64,000 bases of DNA from Saprospiraceae bacterium (GTDB taxonomy: Bacteria > Bacteroidota > Bacteroidia > Chitinophagales > Saprospiraceae): assembly GCA_017985675.1 (NCBI GenBank), contig JAGNXB010000001.1:300743-364742 (forward strand), in the 5' to 3' direction. A program made the translations under genes and the position numbers. A model generated the notes under the pieces. The model saw only the letters and a list, made by a program, of their open reading frames with translations. It made no database searches and was not told the origin of the DNA. The stretch's first letter is position 1, and every line of letters begins with the position of its first letter. Positions 16,874 through 25,174 of this stretch are shown here, one piece after another.

Positions 16874-18190
16874 ATGCGGAAACTTGCATTACACTGGCAA
16901 ATTCTATTAGGAATCGTTTTGGGGTTACTGATAGGCTTTTTTGCTGTCCAGTTTGGATGGAAAACATTTATTGTTAATTGGGTGAAGCCATTCGGCACCA
17001 TTTTCATAAATTTATTAAAACTCATAGCTATCCCATTGATTATCACATCTTTAATTACAGGGGTGACGCAATTAAAGGATATAAGCAAATTTTCAAAGAT
17101 AGGTATCAGGACTATTGGTTTATACCTCATTACAACTGTAACTGCCGTCACCCTGGGTTTGATTTTAGTCAACATTATGAAGCCTTCAAGTGGCATATCT
17201 GAAACAACAAGACAAGAACTGCTGACCAATTATGCTGGTGTGACATCAGGGAAAATTGAACTAGCTACAGAATCAAAAGAGTCTGGCCCTTTACAACCAT
17301 TGGTGGACATTGTGCCTGGAAATATCTTTGAAGCTTTGACAGGTAATTCGAACATGCTACAGGTGATATTTTTTGTCATCTTCCTAGGCATTGGACTCAT
17401 ACTTATCAAGGAGGAGGAAGCAGTTCCAGTAATTAGATTTTTTAAAGGAATGAACGAAGTGATTATGAAGCTGGTCGATCTAATTATGATGGCAGCCCCG
17501 GTTGGTGTTCTTTCACTTATGGCATCATTGGTTGTAGAATCACCTAGTGTTGATTTATTTCAAGCTCTGTTGTGGTATTGCCTGACAGTTATTCTGGGGT
17601 TGGTTATTCTAATCTTTGGCTTCTACCCTCTTTTAGTCAGGGTTTTTGCCAAACGATCCTATTCTTTCTTTTTAAAGGGAATGGCCCCTGCGCAATTGCT
17701 TGCCTTTTCAACGAGTTCAAGCGCCGCTACATTACCAGTAACCATCGAACGAGTGGAGGAACATTTAGGGGTTGAAAGTGAAGTAGCCAGTTTTGTTTTG
17801 CCTGTTGGTGCTACCGTCAACATGGATGGAACCAGTTTATATCAAGCGGTTGCTGCTGTTTTTATTGCGAATACTTTGGGAGTCGAGCTTTCCATGAACC
17901 AACAAATGACAATAGTGCTAACTGCTACACTTGCATCCATTGGGTCTGCAGCAGTTCCAGGGGCAGGAATGGTAATGTTAGTCATAGTACTCAGTGCTAT
18001 TGGTGTGCCGGAAGCAGGTTTGGCGTTGATTTTTGCCGTAGACAGGCCTTTAGATATGTTGCGTACCGTTGCAAATGTGACCAGTGATGCTGCTGTTGCT
18101 ATGATGGTGGGAAGTTCGTTGGGGCTACTTAAAGACCGTCCTGCAGAGAAAAATTGGGATGATAATTATCGCGATTCCTCCGTTAACTAA
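16874..18190 (+). CDS. Dicarboxylate/amino acid:cation symporter (DAACS, GltP/DctA family)
   Basis: A 438-residue inner-membrane symporter for acidic amino acids or C4-dicarboxylates, driven by H+ or Na+. Eight transmembrane helices and two re-entrant hairpins are expected. The serine-rich motif of HP1 appears as STSSSAATLPVT, and the TM7 motif NMDGTSLYQ is intact. HP2/TM8 includes AVPGAGMVML and AVDRPLDMLRTVANVTSD, with the substrate-contacting Asp and Asn. A TATCTTTC box at 16852-16859, 14 bases before the ATG, may be its promoter. Substrate preference (glutamate, aspartate or succinate) is not settled by sequence. Confidence 0.92.
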   Translation: MRKLALHWQILLGIVLGLLIGFFAVQFGWKTFIVNWVKPFGTIFINLLKLIAIPLIITSLITGVTQLKDISKFSKIGIRTIGLYLITTVTAVTLGLILVNIMKPSSGISETTRQELLTNYAGVTSGKIELATESKESGPLQPLVDIVPGNIFEALTGNSNMLQVIFFVIFLGIGLILIKEEEAVPVIRFFKGMNEVIMKLVDLIMMAAPVGVLSLMASLVVESPSVDLFQALLWYCLTVILGLVILIFGFYPLLVRVFAKRSYSFFLKGMAPAQLLAFSTSSSAATLPVTIERVEEHLGVESEVASFVLPVGATVNMDGTSLYQAVAAVFIANTLGVELSMNQQMTIVLTATLASIGSAAVPGAGMVMLVIVLSAIGVPEAGLALIFAVDRPLDMLRTVANVTSDAAVAMMVGSSLGLLKDRPAEKNWDDNYRDSSVN

Positions 18191-18220
18191 TTCTAATTTC
18201 CACTTTGAAGCAAGCGAATT

Positions 18221-20827
18221 ATGGATCGTTCTACTTATATAAAAACACTGTTTTGGATACATATTCTGGCCGGTATATTCGGCATTAATGCTTGCACTGA
18301 AAATGTTGAAAATAAATATCCTTTCCCTACTGAAGGTAAGACCATTCTAAAACTTGATGGTGATGAAAGTTTTGGATTCCAAAAAAGAGCCGCATGGATT
18401 GAGTCAATGCACAAAGCCGCACCAGGTGTCAATTGGCAATACTTGGAGAGCCAAAATCGAATGCAAATGCACCTAAGTCGTAAAGCCTCAAGGGCTTTAA
18501 GGAATGGGTGGGCATCTGAATTTGTCAATGGAAAATTATCTGGTAAGTGGCATGAACGAGGGAGCAATAATCAGGCAGGTTCAGTTGTGGCAACAGAGTT
18601 TGACCCAGAAACTGAAAATATATGGCTTGTATCTGCGGGAGGTAGCTTGTTTAAGGGTAATTTGAAGGGCACTAATTGGGAGGTTGTGAATCAGGATTTG
18701 AACTTTGATGGTGGCATATTACAATTTGTATCTACGCCTAATGGCCGCCGGCTATTAGCTATTATTGATAAAATTGTCCATTTTTCAGATGATGATGGTC
18801 TGAGTTGGACCCCTTCTTCCGGCCTTGAAACGTATGACAATAATTGGGGTGCTCGAAAGGATCCGATTGTCCTTAAGGATTCAACTAATACTATATTATT
18901 TCTTGTCCAAGAATGGTTGCCGGGTCCATGGATATCAGATGTGGGTATATATCGCAGCCAAGACAAGGGCCTGAGTTTTGAAAAGACTTTTTCCTTCCAA
19001 AACGGTAATTTGGACAACTTTACATTATGTTTAATCTCCGGCACTAATGAGGTTGCTGTGATGGAAAAGGTATCACCAAATTTAACGCGGTTCCATAAAC
19101 TTTCTCAAGAAACGGGCATACCGGAACTGGTTACAAGTAACCCACTGTTTGGGTTGGGTACAGTGCGTGCAAATTTGGAAGCTATTGATGTAGGAGGTAG
19201 TCCAATCTTTTATACCTATAATTCATCAAACCAACTCTTTCAATCGGCTGATTGGGGTGTAAGTTGGCAAGAACTGGCTTCTCTTGAAGAAAGACCTTGG
19301 CAAGTTGGCATTTTTGTAAGTCCAACCAATCCATCCTTATTATTTATGGGCGGTGTCCATTGCCACCGAAGTATAGATGGTGGTGGAACTTTCTGGCGAT
19401 TTAATGATTGGTGGGATTATTATGATGATGTCGATGGAAGTCTGCATGCAGACATGATGTACTTCAAGGAGTTTTATAAAAAGGATGGTACGCCATTCAT
19501 TCTAATCAGTAATCATGGCGGTCTCAATGTAACCTATGATGGTGTTACGGTTAAGAACCTTGGATTAGAAGGTTTAAACGTCAGTCAGTACTACGATGTA
19601 GTGACGGATCCTAATGATGAGCTTTTTATTTTTGCCGGATCACAGGATCAGGGGTTTCAAAGAGCATTTGACTTTTGGGAGGATGATATCCTACCCTTTG
19701 ACCAAGCAATATCGGGCGACTACGGACACATGGCATTTACTGGATTTGGCCAAAATTTATGGATGGTTTACCCGGGAGGATGGATAACATTTTGGAATAG
19801 CCCTACAGGAGGTGGTGTTACAGCTAGTTGGGAACTGGAATCGGATGATGAGAGTGTTTGGATTCCACCGCTAATTGCGGATCCTGATCCAGGAAAAAAT
19901 GTTGTCTACTTGGCAGGAGGGAATAAGGATGGGGGTAGTGGATCATATATTATCCAACTTACCTACGGAAATAATCAAATCGAAAGTGAGCAATTGCCTT
20001 TTGATTTTAAAGCTTTTTGTGGTGGCGAAGTAAGTGCACTTTCATTTTCACCATTAAATGCTAATCGTATGTATGCCGCTACAACCAACGGCTATTTTTT
20101 CACATCAAACGATAAGGGCCAAACATGGGATCCTTCCATTACAGCTGTGCCTGGGGGCCAATACCTTTATGGTGCGGCTATATTACCCTCTAAGACTGAT
20201 CCTGAAACAGTTTATTTTGGTGGAAGTGGCTATTCCAATCCAGCCATCTTTGTCTCGAATGATGGAGGTGCAACCTTTGCCAGTATGAACGAAGGGCTTC
20301 CCCCTACCCTAGTCTTAGATTTGGCCTCTGATAATGAAGAGACACTCCTTTTTGCAGCCACCGAATCCGGACCTTTTGTTTATTCATTATCTGAAGAGAA
20401 ATGGTTTTCTATGGCCGGTATAGATGCTCCTGTCCAACGGTATTGGAGTGTTGAATATTTGCCTTTACAAAAAAGGGTCAGGTTTAGTACCTATGGCAGA
20501 GGTATTTGGGACTTCCAAATTGATGAATCAGTTTCTATAGTTAATGGCGATTTAGCAGGACAAGGAGGACAAATTCATATTTGGCCTAATCCTGCTCACA
20601 ATGGCAATGTCTTACAAATCGAGACACAATCATTCGAAAGCGGACCTGCACTTGTTAACTTGTACACGATATCTGGTCAAATTATTTGGTCCGACAATAT
20701 CCAGATTGATCTTAATGGTGCAGCGGTGATGCTTTTACCACAAAATTTGAAACCACAATGTTATCATCTGGAAATCAGACAGGGGATACAAAATCGAGTA
20801 ACAAAACTCATGATAATGGGTGGATAA
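18221..20827 (+). CDS. Secreted BNR/sortilin-like beta-propeller protein with T9SS sorting domain
   Basis: An 868-residue exported protein. It contains repeated Asp-box (BNR) motifs such as SDDDGLSW, SQDKGLSF, SADWGVSW, SIDGGGTF, SNDKGQTW and SNDGGATF, as in sialidase and VPS10/sortilin-like beta-propellers. No sialidase catalytic set is recognisable, so a binding or glycan-related role is as likely as hydrolysis. The last ~85 residues form a type A T9SS sorting domain, opening IHIWPNPAHNGN with the usual strand pattern to the end (VTKLMIMGG). The N-terminal hydrophobic segment ends GINAC, so a lipoprotein signal is possible, which is unusual for T9SS cargo. It follows the symporter by 30 bp. 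Confidence 0.82.
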   Translation: MDRSTYIKTLFWIHILAGIFGINACTENVENKYPFPTEGKTILKLDGDESFGFQKRAAWIESMHKAAPGVNWQYLESQNRMQMHLSRKASRALRNGWASEFVNGKLSGKWHERGSNNQAGSVVATEFDPETENIWLVSAGGSLFKGNLKGTNWEVVNQDLNFDGGILQFVSTPNGRRLLAIIDKIVHFSDDDGLSWTPSSGLETYDNNWGARKDPIVLKDSTNTILFLVQEWLPGPWISDVGIYRSQDKGLSFEKTFSFQNGNLDNFTLCLISGTNEVAVMEKVSPNLTRFHKLSQETGIPELVTSNPLFGLGTVRANLEAIDVGGSPIFYTYNSSNQLFQSADWGVSWQELASLEERPWQVGIFVSPTNPSLLFMGGVHCHRSIDGGGTFWRFNDWWDYYDDVDGSLHADMMYFKEFYKKDGTPFILISNHGGLNVTYDGVTVKNLGLEGLNVSQYYDVVTDPNDELFIFAGSQDQGFQRAFDFWEDDILPFDQAISGDYGHMAFTGFGQNLWMVYPGGWITFWNSPTGGGVTASWELESDDESVWIPPLIADPDPGKNVVYLAGGNKDGGSGSYIIQLTYGNNQIESEQLPFDFKAFCGGEVSALSFSPLNANRMYAATTNGYFFTSNDKGQTWDPSITAVPGGQYLYGAAILPSKTDPETVYFGGSGYSNPAIFVSNDGGATFASMNEGLPPTLVLDLASDNEETLLFAATESGPFVYSLSEEKWFSMAGIDAPVQRYWSVEYLPLQKRVRFSTYGRGIWDFQIDESVSIVNGDLAGQGGQIHIWPNPAHNGNVLQIETQSFESGPALVNLYTISGQIIWSDNIQIDLNGAAVMLLPQNLKPQCYHLEIRQGIQNRVTKLMIMGG

Positions 20828-20851
20828 TCAATCAATATTGAAGGTTGGTTT

Positions 20852-21313
20852 CTATAGAAATACCGACTTCTCCATTCTAAAATGGCCAATGCCAACTTCT
20901 TCAAATATTTTCGAAGTTATTTTATAATTTAAAGCCAGGTAAAATGGTACTGCTCCCTCTCTAGCATGTAAGCTTAATAGTTTATAACCTCCACTCCTGG
21001 CCAAACCTTCACTATATTCCACGAGTAACCGACCAAGACCTTGGCCTTGGTGCTGTGGATAAACTGCTACTTGACGCATTTTTAGATTGTCTGCATCAAT
21101 ACGCTGCAGTACCAGACATGCCAGAAGTTGATCTTGGGGATTAAAATATCCTAAGTGGATCTGATTCCATTCGGATTCAAGCTGCTCAATAGAAAATTCA
21201 AGTCCTAGTGGTTTTCTTAACACATCCTGACGTAGGGCTATGCTCTCGTCATAATTAGGCGATGCAAAAGGATAAATACAGCAATATCCCAAACCCTGTT
21301 TACACATTTCCAT
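20852..21313 (-). CDS. GNAT-family N-acetyltransferase
   Basis: A roughly 153-residue acetyl-CoA-dependent acyltransferase. The acetyl-CoA-binding motif A is QVAVYPQHQGQGLGRLLV, the Q-x-x-G-x-G pyrophosphate loop. Motif B follows in LSLHAREGAVPFYLALNYK. The acceptor cannot be predicted. The start was put at the ATG at 21313, overlapping the upstream lyase gene by 14 bases; another ATG at 21307 would also do, and an earlier in-frame start at 21358 would overlap by 59 bases. It is on the same strand as and directly after the HMG-CoA-lyase gene, so probably co-transcribed, and convergent with the propeller gene. Confidence 0.82.
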   Translation of the reverse strand: MEMCKQGLGYCCIYPFASPNYDESIALRQDVLRKPLGLEFSIEQLESEWNQIHLGYFNPQDQLLACLVLQRIDADNLKMRQVAVYPQHQGQGLGRLLVEYSEGLARSGGYKLLSLHAREGAVPFYLALNYKITSKIFEEVGIGHFRMEKSVFL

Positions 21314-22181
21314 GACTGAAAACTTCTTCAACTTTGGATAATGCGTTATAAAATGCATTATTATCTATCCCTGTTTCATATCCTTTTGCCTGAAGGTATT
21401 GGACTACCTTTTCCATAGGCATGTTGCCAGTAAGTTCTTCTCGGGCCATTGGACAGCCTCCAAATCCTAAAAAAGCCCCATCGAATCGTCTACATCCACT
21501 ATCCAATGCAGCTTCGATTTTTTCTTGCCATGTTGAAGGTGTCGTATGGAGATGAGCACCAAAAATAGATTCAGGCATGGCAGGGATCAACTGGTCAAAC
21601 AAATAGTAGATATTGTCAGGAGATGATACCCCAATTGTATCGCTAAGAGAGAATATCTTAACACCAAGGGCATTTAATTTTTCGACCCATTGTAGAACAA
21701 TTTCTGCATTCCACGGATCGCCATAAGGGTTGCCAAAGCCCATAGAAATGTATATAACTAGTTCTTTGTCAAAAGTTTCAGCAATATTCATAATGGCATG
21801 AACACGCGCTAAAGATTCTTTAATGGTAGCATTTGTGTTCCGAAGTTGAAATGTTTCAGATATACTGAAAGGGTATCCTAAATATTTAATTTCTGTATGG
21901 TTAGCTGCTTCTTCTGCACCTCGGGCATTTGCTACAATTGCAAGGAGTTGACTCGAACTGTATTTCAAATCTAATCCTTCCAAAACTAGAGCAGTGTCTG
22001 CCATTTGTGGTATGGCCTTAGGCGATACAAAACTTCCAAAATCAATCGAATCGAATCCAACTGCAAGAAGAGACTGAATGTAATCGATCTTTACCTGTGT
22101 AGGAATGAAGCCGTGCAATCCCTGCATTGCATCGCGAGGGCATTCTATAAGTGCAACCGCTTTATTTGAATCTAATGACAT
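21300..22181 (-). CDS. Hydroxymethylglutaryl-CoA lyase
   Basis: A TIM-barrel lyase (293 aa) that cleaves HMG-CoA to acetoacetate and acetyl-CoA at the end of leucine breakdown. Family signatures visible are ECPRDAMQG (catalytic Arg-Asp) and FDSIDFGSFVSPKAIPQM. Metal-binding histidines occur in FGAHLHTT, and the mobile-loop cysteine in GFGGCPMA. The initiating ATG is at 22181 (MSLDSNK); a TTG two codons upstream is less likely. A perfect TATCTTTG box lies 19 bases upstream on the reverse strand. Related DRE-TIM enzymes act on homocitrate or citramalate, but the GGCP loop favours HMG-CoA lyase. Confidence 0.9.
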   Translation of the reverse strand: MSLDSNKAVALIECPRDAMQGLHGFIPTQVKIDYIQSLLAVGFDSIDFGSFVSPKAIPQMADTALVLEGLDLKYSSSQLLAIVANARGAEEAANHTEIKYLGYPFSISETFQLRNTNATIKESLARVHAIMNIAETFDKELVIYISMGFGNPYGDPWNAEIVLQWVEKLNALGVKIFSLSDTIGVSSPDNIYYLFDQLIPAMPESIFGAHLHTTPSTWQEKIEAALDSGCRRFDGAFLGFGGCPMAREELTGNMPMEKVVQYLQAKGYETGIDNNAFYNALSKVEEVFSHGNV

Positions 22182-22200
22182 TTTCAAATTTGAACAATTC

Positions 22201-22208
22201 CAAAGATA
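22201..22208 (-). promoter_or_regulatory. Likely -7 box of the HMG-CoA lyase gene
   Basis: TATCTTTG on the reverse strand, an exact TAnnTTTG match, ends 19 bases before the ATG at 22181. No well-spaced -33 TTTG is obvious. Confidence 0.5.
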
Positions 22209-22413
22209 TAACCCTTTGTCTGAATTGCACAGTTTGTGTTATGTACTATAAATTATCACACATTGTCTTATTCAGGTGACTAGTTAGCAGATATTTGCAA
22301 ATGGCTGGTTTGACACTAAAACTAAGAACAGGATAGAATGTGGGTTTAATATTTGTTTGGGAGCAATCTTTTTTGTGTGGGTGGTGTTACCTTTACCTTA
22401 ACTCCAAAAGTGT

Positions 22414-22626
22414 ATGGGAAGGAAGAAAGGATTGATGACCTTATTAGGTTTTGTATTGTTTTTCACAGGATTTTTGTCAATCATCCTTGGGATGATAGGT
22501 GTGCAATTTAGTTTATTGACATGGCTAGACTTATGGGGTAAAGGGTTAGGATTTTTAATCCGGCTAATTATGATTTTGGCTGGAATTGTAATCATTATTC
22601 TAGATCAATCCGATCGTGAAGTTTGA
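22414..22626 (+). CDS. Small two-helix membrane protein, unrecognised
   Basis: A 70-residue protein with two strongly hydrophobic segments (about residues 8-32 and 45-63) separated by a short polar loop (TWLDLWGKG). It has a basic N-terminus (MGRKKG) and an acidic/basic C-terminal tail (DQSDREV). The ATG lies 35 bp before coaD on the same strand, so the two are probably transcribed together. I do not recognise the family and see no catalytic residues. The composition and position support a real small inner-membrane protein. Confidence 0.6.
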   Translation: MGRKKGLMTLLGFVLFFTGFLSIILGMIGVQFSLLTWLDLWGKGLGFLIRLIMILAGIVIIILDQSDREV

Positions 22627-22661
22627 CATTTGAAGGGAAGGTAACCATCTGAAAAGCGCCT

Positions 22662-23153
22662 ATGAAGATCGCAGTTTTTCCCGGGTCATTTGACCCTATA
22701 ACGCAAGGTCACGTAGATCTTGTCCACAGAGCAGTTCCTCTATTCGACAAAGTCATTGTAGCTGTTGGACAAAATGCTCAAAAAAACTATTTGTTTGAGC
22801 TAGAGCAGCGCAAATCTTGGATTCGAGCAGCATTCAAAGGCGCTGAAAATATTGAAGTAAGCCATTTTGATACCCTGACGGCCCACTATTGTCGTGAAGT
22901 CGGTGCGAGATATTTACTTCGGGGCCTAAGAAATGCCTCAGATTTTGATTATGAAAAAACTATTTCTCAAATTAACCATATAGTTGGTGAAGGCATAGAG
23001 ACGGTATTTTTTATCTCACAACCTGCATACTCCCATATCTCTTCTACGATTGTAAGAGAGATCATCAAAGGAGGCGGTGATGCCACACCATTTTTGCCAG
23101 AAGCATTACATATTCCGGTGACAACTTATTTTGAACGAAGCAATATCCGTTGA
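22662..23153 (+). CDS. coaD: Phosphopantetheine adenylyltransferase CoaD
   Basis: Transfers AMP from ATP to 4'-phosphopantetheine to give dephospho-CoA, the fourth step of coenzyme A synthesis. The 163-residue length is standard. The nucleotidyltransferase signature GSFDPITQGH is at residues 8-17 with the T-x-G-H catalytic motif at 14-17. The second motif ISSTIVREI lies near the C-terminus. RGLRNASDFDYE is the phosphopantetheine-site block. CoaE, the next enzyme in the pathway, is encoded about 20 kb away in this window. Confidence 0.97.
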   Translation: MKIAVFPGSFDPITQGHVDLVHRAVPLFDKVIVAVGQNAQKNYLFELEQRKSWIRAAFKGAENIEVSHFDTLTAHYCREVGARYLLRGLRNASDFDYEKTISQINHIVGEGIETVFFISQPAYSHISSTIVREIIKGGGDATPFLPEALHIPVTTYFERSNIR

Positions 23154-23303
23154 TTAGAGGATTCTTTATAGTGATCCCTTTTTTCTTAAGACCGCTCGCA
23201 AGACGAATAGCTGCTCAAATAAGGAAATTAAATAAGACTGCTGCAATTGAAGGTTTTAGCATTCATACGCAGGGTAATTTATACTGATTCACATCGAGCT
23301 TCC

Positions 23304-23311
23304 TACCTTTG
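23304..23311 (+). promoter_or_regulatory. Likely -7 box of pruA
   Basis: TACCTTTG fits TAnnTTTG and ends 14 bases before the pruA ATG. No clear -33 TTTG is seen at the expected spacing. Confidence 0.45.
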
Positions 23312-23325
23312 TAAAAATTGATTTT

Positions 23326-24951
23326 ATGTCTAATGCATTTTTCCAGGTACCCCCTGCAGTGAATGAACCTGTTTTATCATATGCTCCCGGATCACCGGAG
23401 CGATCAGATGTAGAGGAAACGATAATAGCATTAAAGGCGAGCCAGGCGGATATCCCTATGTTTATAAATGGTGTAGAAGTGCGGACTGGTGTCACAAAAA
23501 CAATACGACCACCACATCAATTGGACCATACACTTGGTGTTTTTCACAAAGGGTCAAGTGAACATGTCGAACAAGCTATTGTAGCAGCATTAGGAGCAAA
23601 AAGTGCTTGGGAAAGTATGCCTTGGCACGATAGAGCAGCCATCTTCCTCAAGGCAGCTGATTTGCTAGCAGGGCCATATCGCGCGCGAATGAACGCAGCA
23701 ACCATGTTATGTCAATCCAAAAATATTTTCCAGGCTGAGATTGATGCAGTTGCAGAGCTTGCTGACTTTTTTCGTTTCAACGTGACATACATGACTGAAA
23801 TCTACAGTCAACAGCCATTGAGTCCAGCAACAACCTGGAATCGTCTGGAGTATCGAGCATTGGAAGGTTTTGTCTTTGCACTTACACCTTTTAATTTTAC
23901 ATCAATAGCCGGGAACCTACCTTCTGCGCCGGCACTCATGGGTAATACCGTTGTCTGGAAACCTGCAGAAACACAGATTTATTCTGCTGCAATTATCATG
24001 GAAATCCTTATTGAGGCAGGCTTACCAGCTGGTGTTATAAATCTTGTATATGTTGAGGGTCCGATAGCGGGAGAAGTAATTTTTAATCACCGCGATTTTG
24101 CAGGATTACATTTCACAGGTAGCACAGGTGTCTTCCAGAATATGTGGGCAACAATTGGTAATAACATTAAAAAGTATAGGTCCTATCCTCGAATTGTAGG
24201 TGAAACTGGTGGCAAAGATTTTGTAATTGCACATGGAACTGCTGATGCGAAAGCAGTTGCAGTAGGATTGTCTCGTGGAGCTTTTGAATTTCAGGGCCAA
24301 AAGTGTTCGGCTGCATCCAGAGCCTATATAGCAAGCAGTATTTGGGAGGAAGTAAGGAACCAACTGCTTTCTGATGTCACATCGTTTAAAATGGGTAATC
24401 CAGAAGATTTTAGCAATTTTATTAATGCCGTCATTGATGAACGATCATTTGACAAAATTGCGGGATACATTGAACAGGCAAAAACTTCTGATAATGTCGA
24501 AATCATAGCTGGTGGTATTTATGATAAACAGGTAGGATATTTCATAGAACCAACTATTATTCTGACTAAGGATCCAAACTTTGTAACAATGTGTGAAGAG
24601 ATTTTTGGTCCTGTGCTTACAATCTATGTTTTTGATGATGATCAGTATGAAGAAACGTTGGAGTTGCTGGATAGTACATCTCCATATGCTTTAACTGGTG
24701 CTGTATTTGCTCGTGATCGTCAAATCATCATCAATACGATGGACCGTCTAAAAAATAGCGCTGGAAACTTTTATATCAATGACAAGCCTACGGGTGCTGT
24801 GGTAGGACAACAACCCTTTGGTGGGGCACGAGGTAGTGGCACCAATGATAAAGCAGGATCTATTCTCAACTTGTATCGTTGGGTTAGTCCCAGAGCTATA
24901 AAGGAGAACTTTGTTTCTCCTAAAAATTACCGTTATCCTTTTCTTGGATAG
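23326..24951 (+). CDS. pruA: L-glutamate gamma-semialdehyde (delta-1-pyrroline-5-carboxylate) dehydrogenase
   Basis: An NAD+-dependent aldehyde dehydrogenase (541 aa) that oxidises glutamate semialdehyde to glutamate, the second step of proline catabolism and part of arginine/ornithine breakdown. The general base Glu293 is in GETGGKD, and the nucleophile Cys327 is in GQKCSAASR. The C-terminal block QPFGGARGSGTNDKAG is typical of PruA-type dehydrogenases. It is a single-domain enzyme without a PutA proline-dehydrogenase half, so proline dehydrogenase must be encoded elsewhere. A strong hairpin follows the stop codon. Confidence 0.95.
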   Translation: MSNAFFQVPPAVNEPVLSYAPGSPERSDVEETIIALKASQADIPMFINGVEVRTGVTKTIRPPHQLDHTLGVFHKGSSEHVEQAIVAALGAKSAWESMPWHDRAAIFLKAADLLAGPYRARMNAATMLCQSKNIFQAEIDAVAELADFFRFNVTYMTEIYSQQPLSPATTWNRLEYRALEGFVFALTPFNFTSIAGNLPSAPALMGNTVVWKPAETQIYSAAIIMEILIEAGLPAGVINLVYVEGPIAGEVIFNHRDFAGLHFTGSTGVFQNMWATIGNNIKKYRSYPRIVGETGGKDFVIAHGTADAKAVAVGLSRGAFEFQGQKCSAASRAYIASSIWEEVRNQLLSDVTSFKMGNPEDFSNFINAVIDERSFDKIAGYIEQAKTSDNVEIIAGGIYDKQVGYFIEPTIILTKDPNFVTMCEEIFGPVLTIYVFDDDQYEETLELLDSTSPYALTGAVFARDRQIIINTMDRLKNSAGNFYINDKPTGAVVGQQPFGGARGSGTNDKAGSILNLYRWVSPRAIKENFVSPKNYRYPFLG

Positions 24952-24967
24952 TTGCGTTTAATAATAT

Positions 24968-24996
24968 AAATCCCTGACCAGACAGGTCAGGGATTT
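24968..24996 (+). terminator. Terminator hairpin after pruA
   Basis: AAATCCCTGACC (24968-24979) and GGTCAGGGATTT (24985-24996) form a perfect 12-bp stem with the loop AGACA, 17 bases after the pruA stop. The following T run is short. The hairpin is symmetric and could act in both directions. Confidence 0.75.
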
Positions 24997-25100
24997 GGTT
25001 AAGAATGTTACTCGTCGCCACTCTCATCAAGAGATCAATTTAGTACGTGGCGATTTCAAGTTTGGTTGGGATAGGATTACATTTGAATCCATGTCCAGAC

Positions 25101-25147
25101 ATAAAAAGGGCCTGCAAACAGTCCGTCGATGTAGCAGGCCCTTTTAA
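25101..25147 (-). terminator. Intrinsic terminator of the dockerin/T9SS gene
   Basis: AAAAGGGCCTGC (25104-25115) and GCAGGCCCTTTT (25134-25145) form a perfect 12-bp stem. On the reverse strand it is followed by TTTTT. It lies 30 bases after the stop of the gene at 25175-27670. Confidence 0.88.
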
Positions 25148-25174
25148 TTATGTTGGAATAGAATTCCCTGTTGT

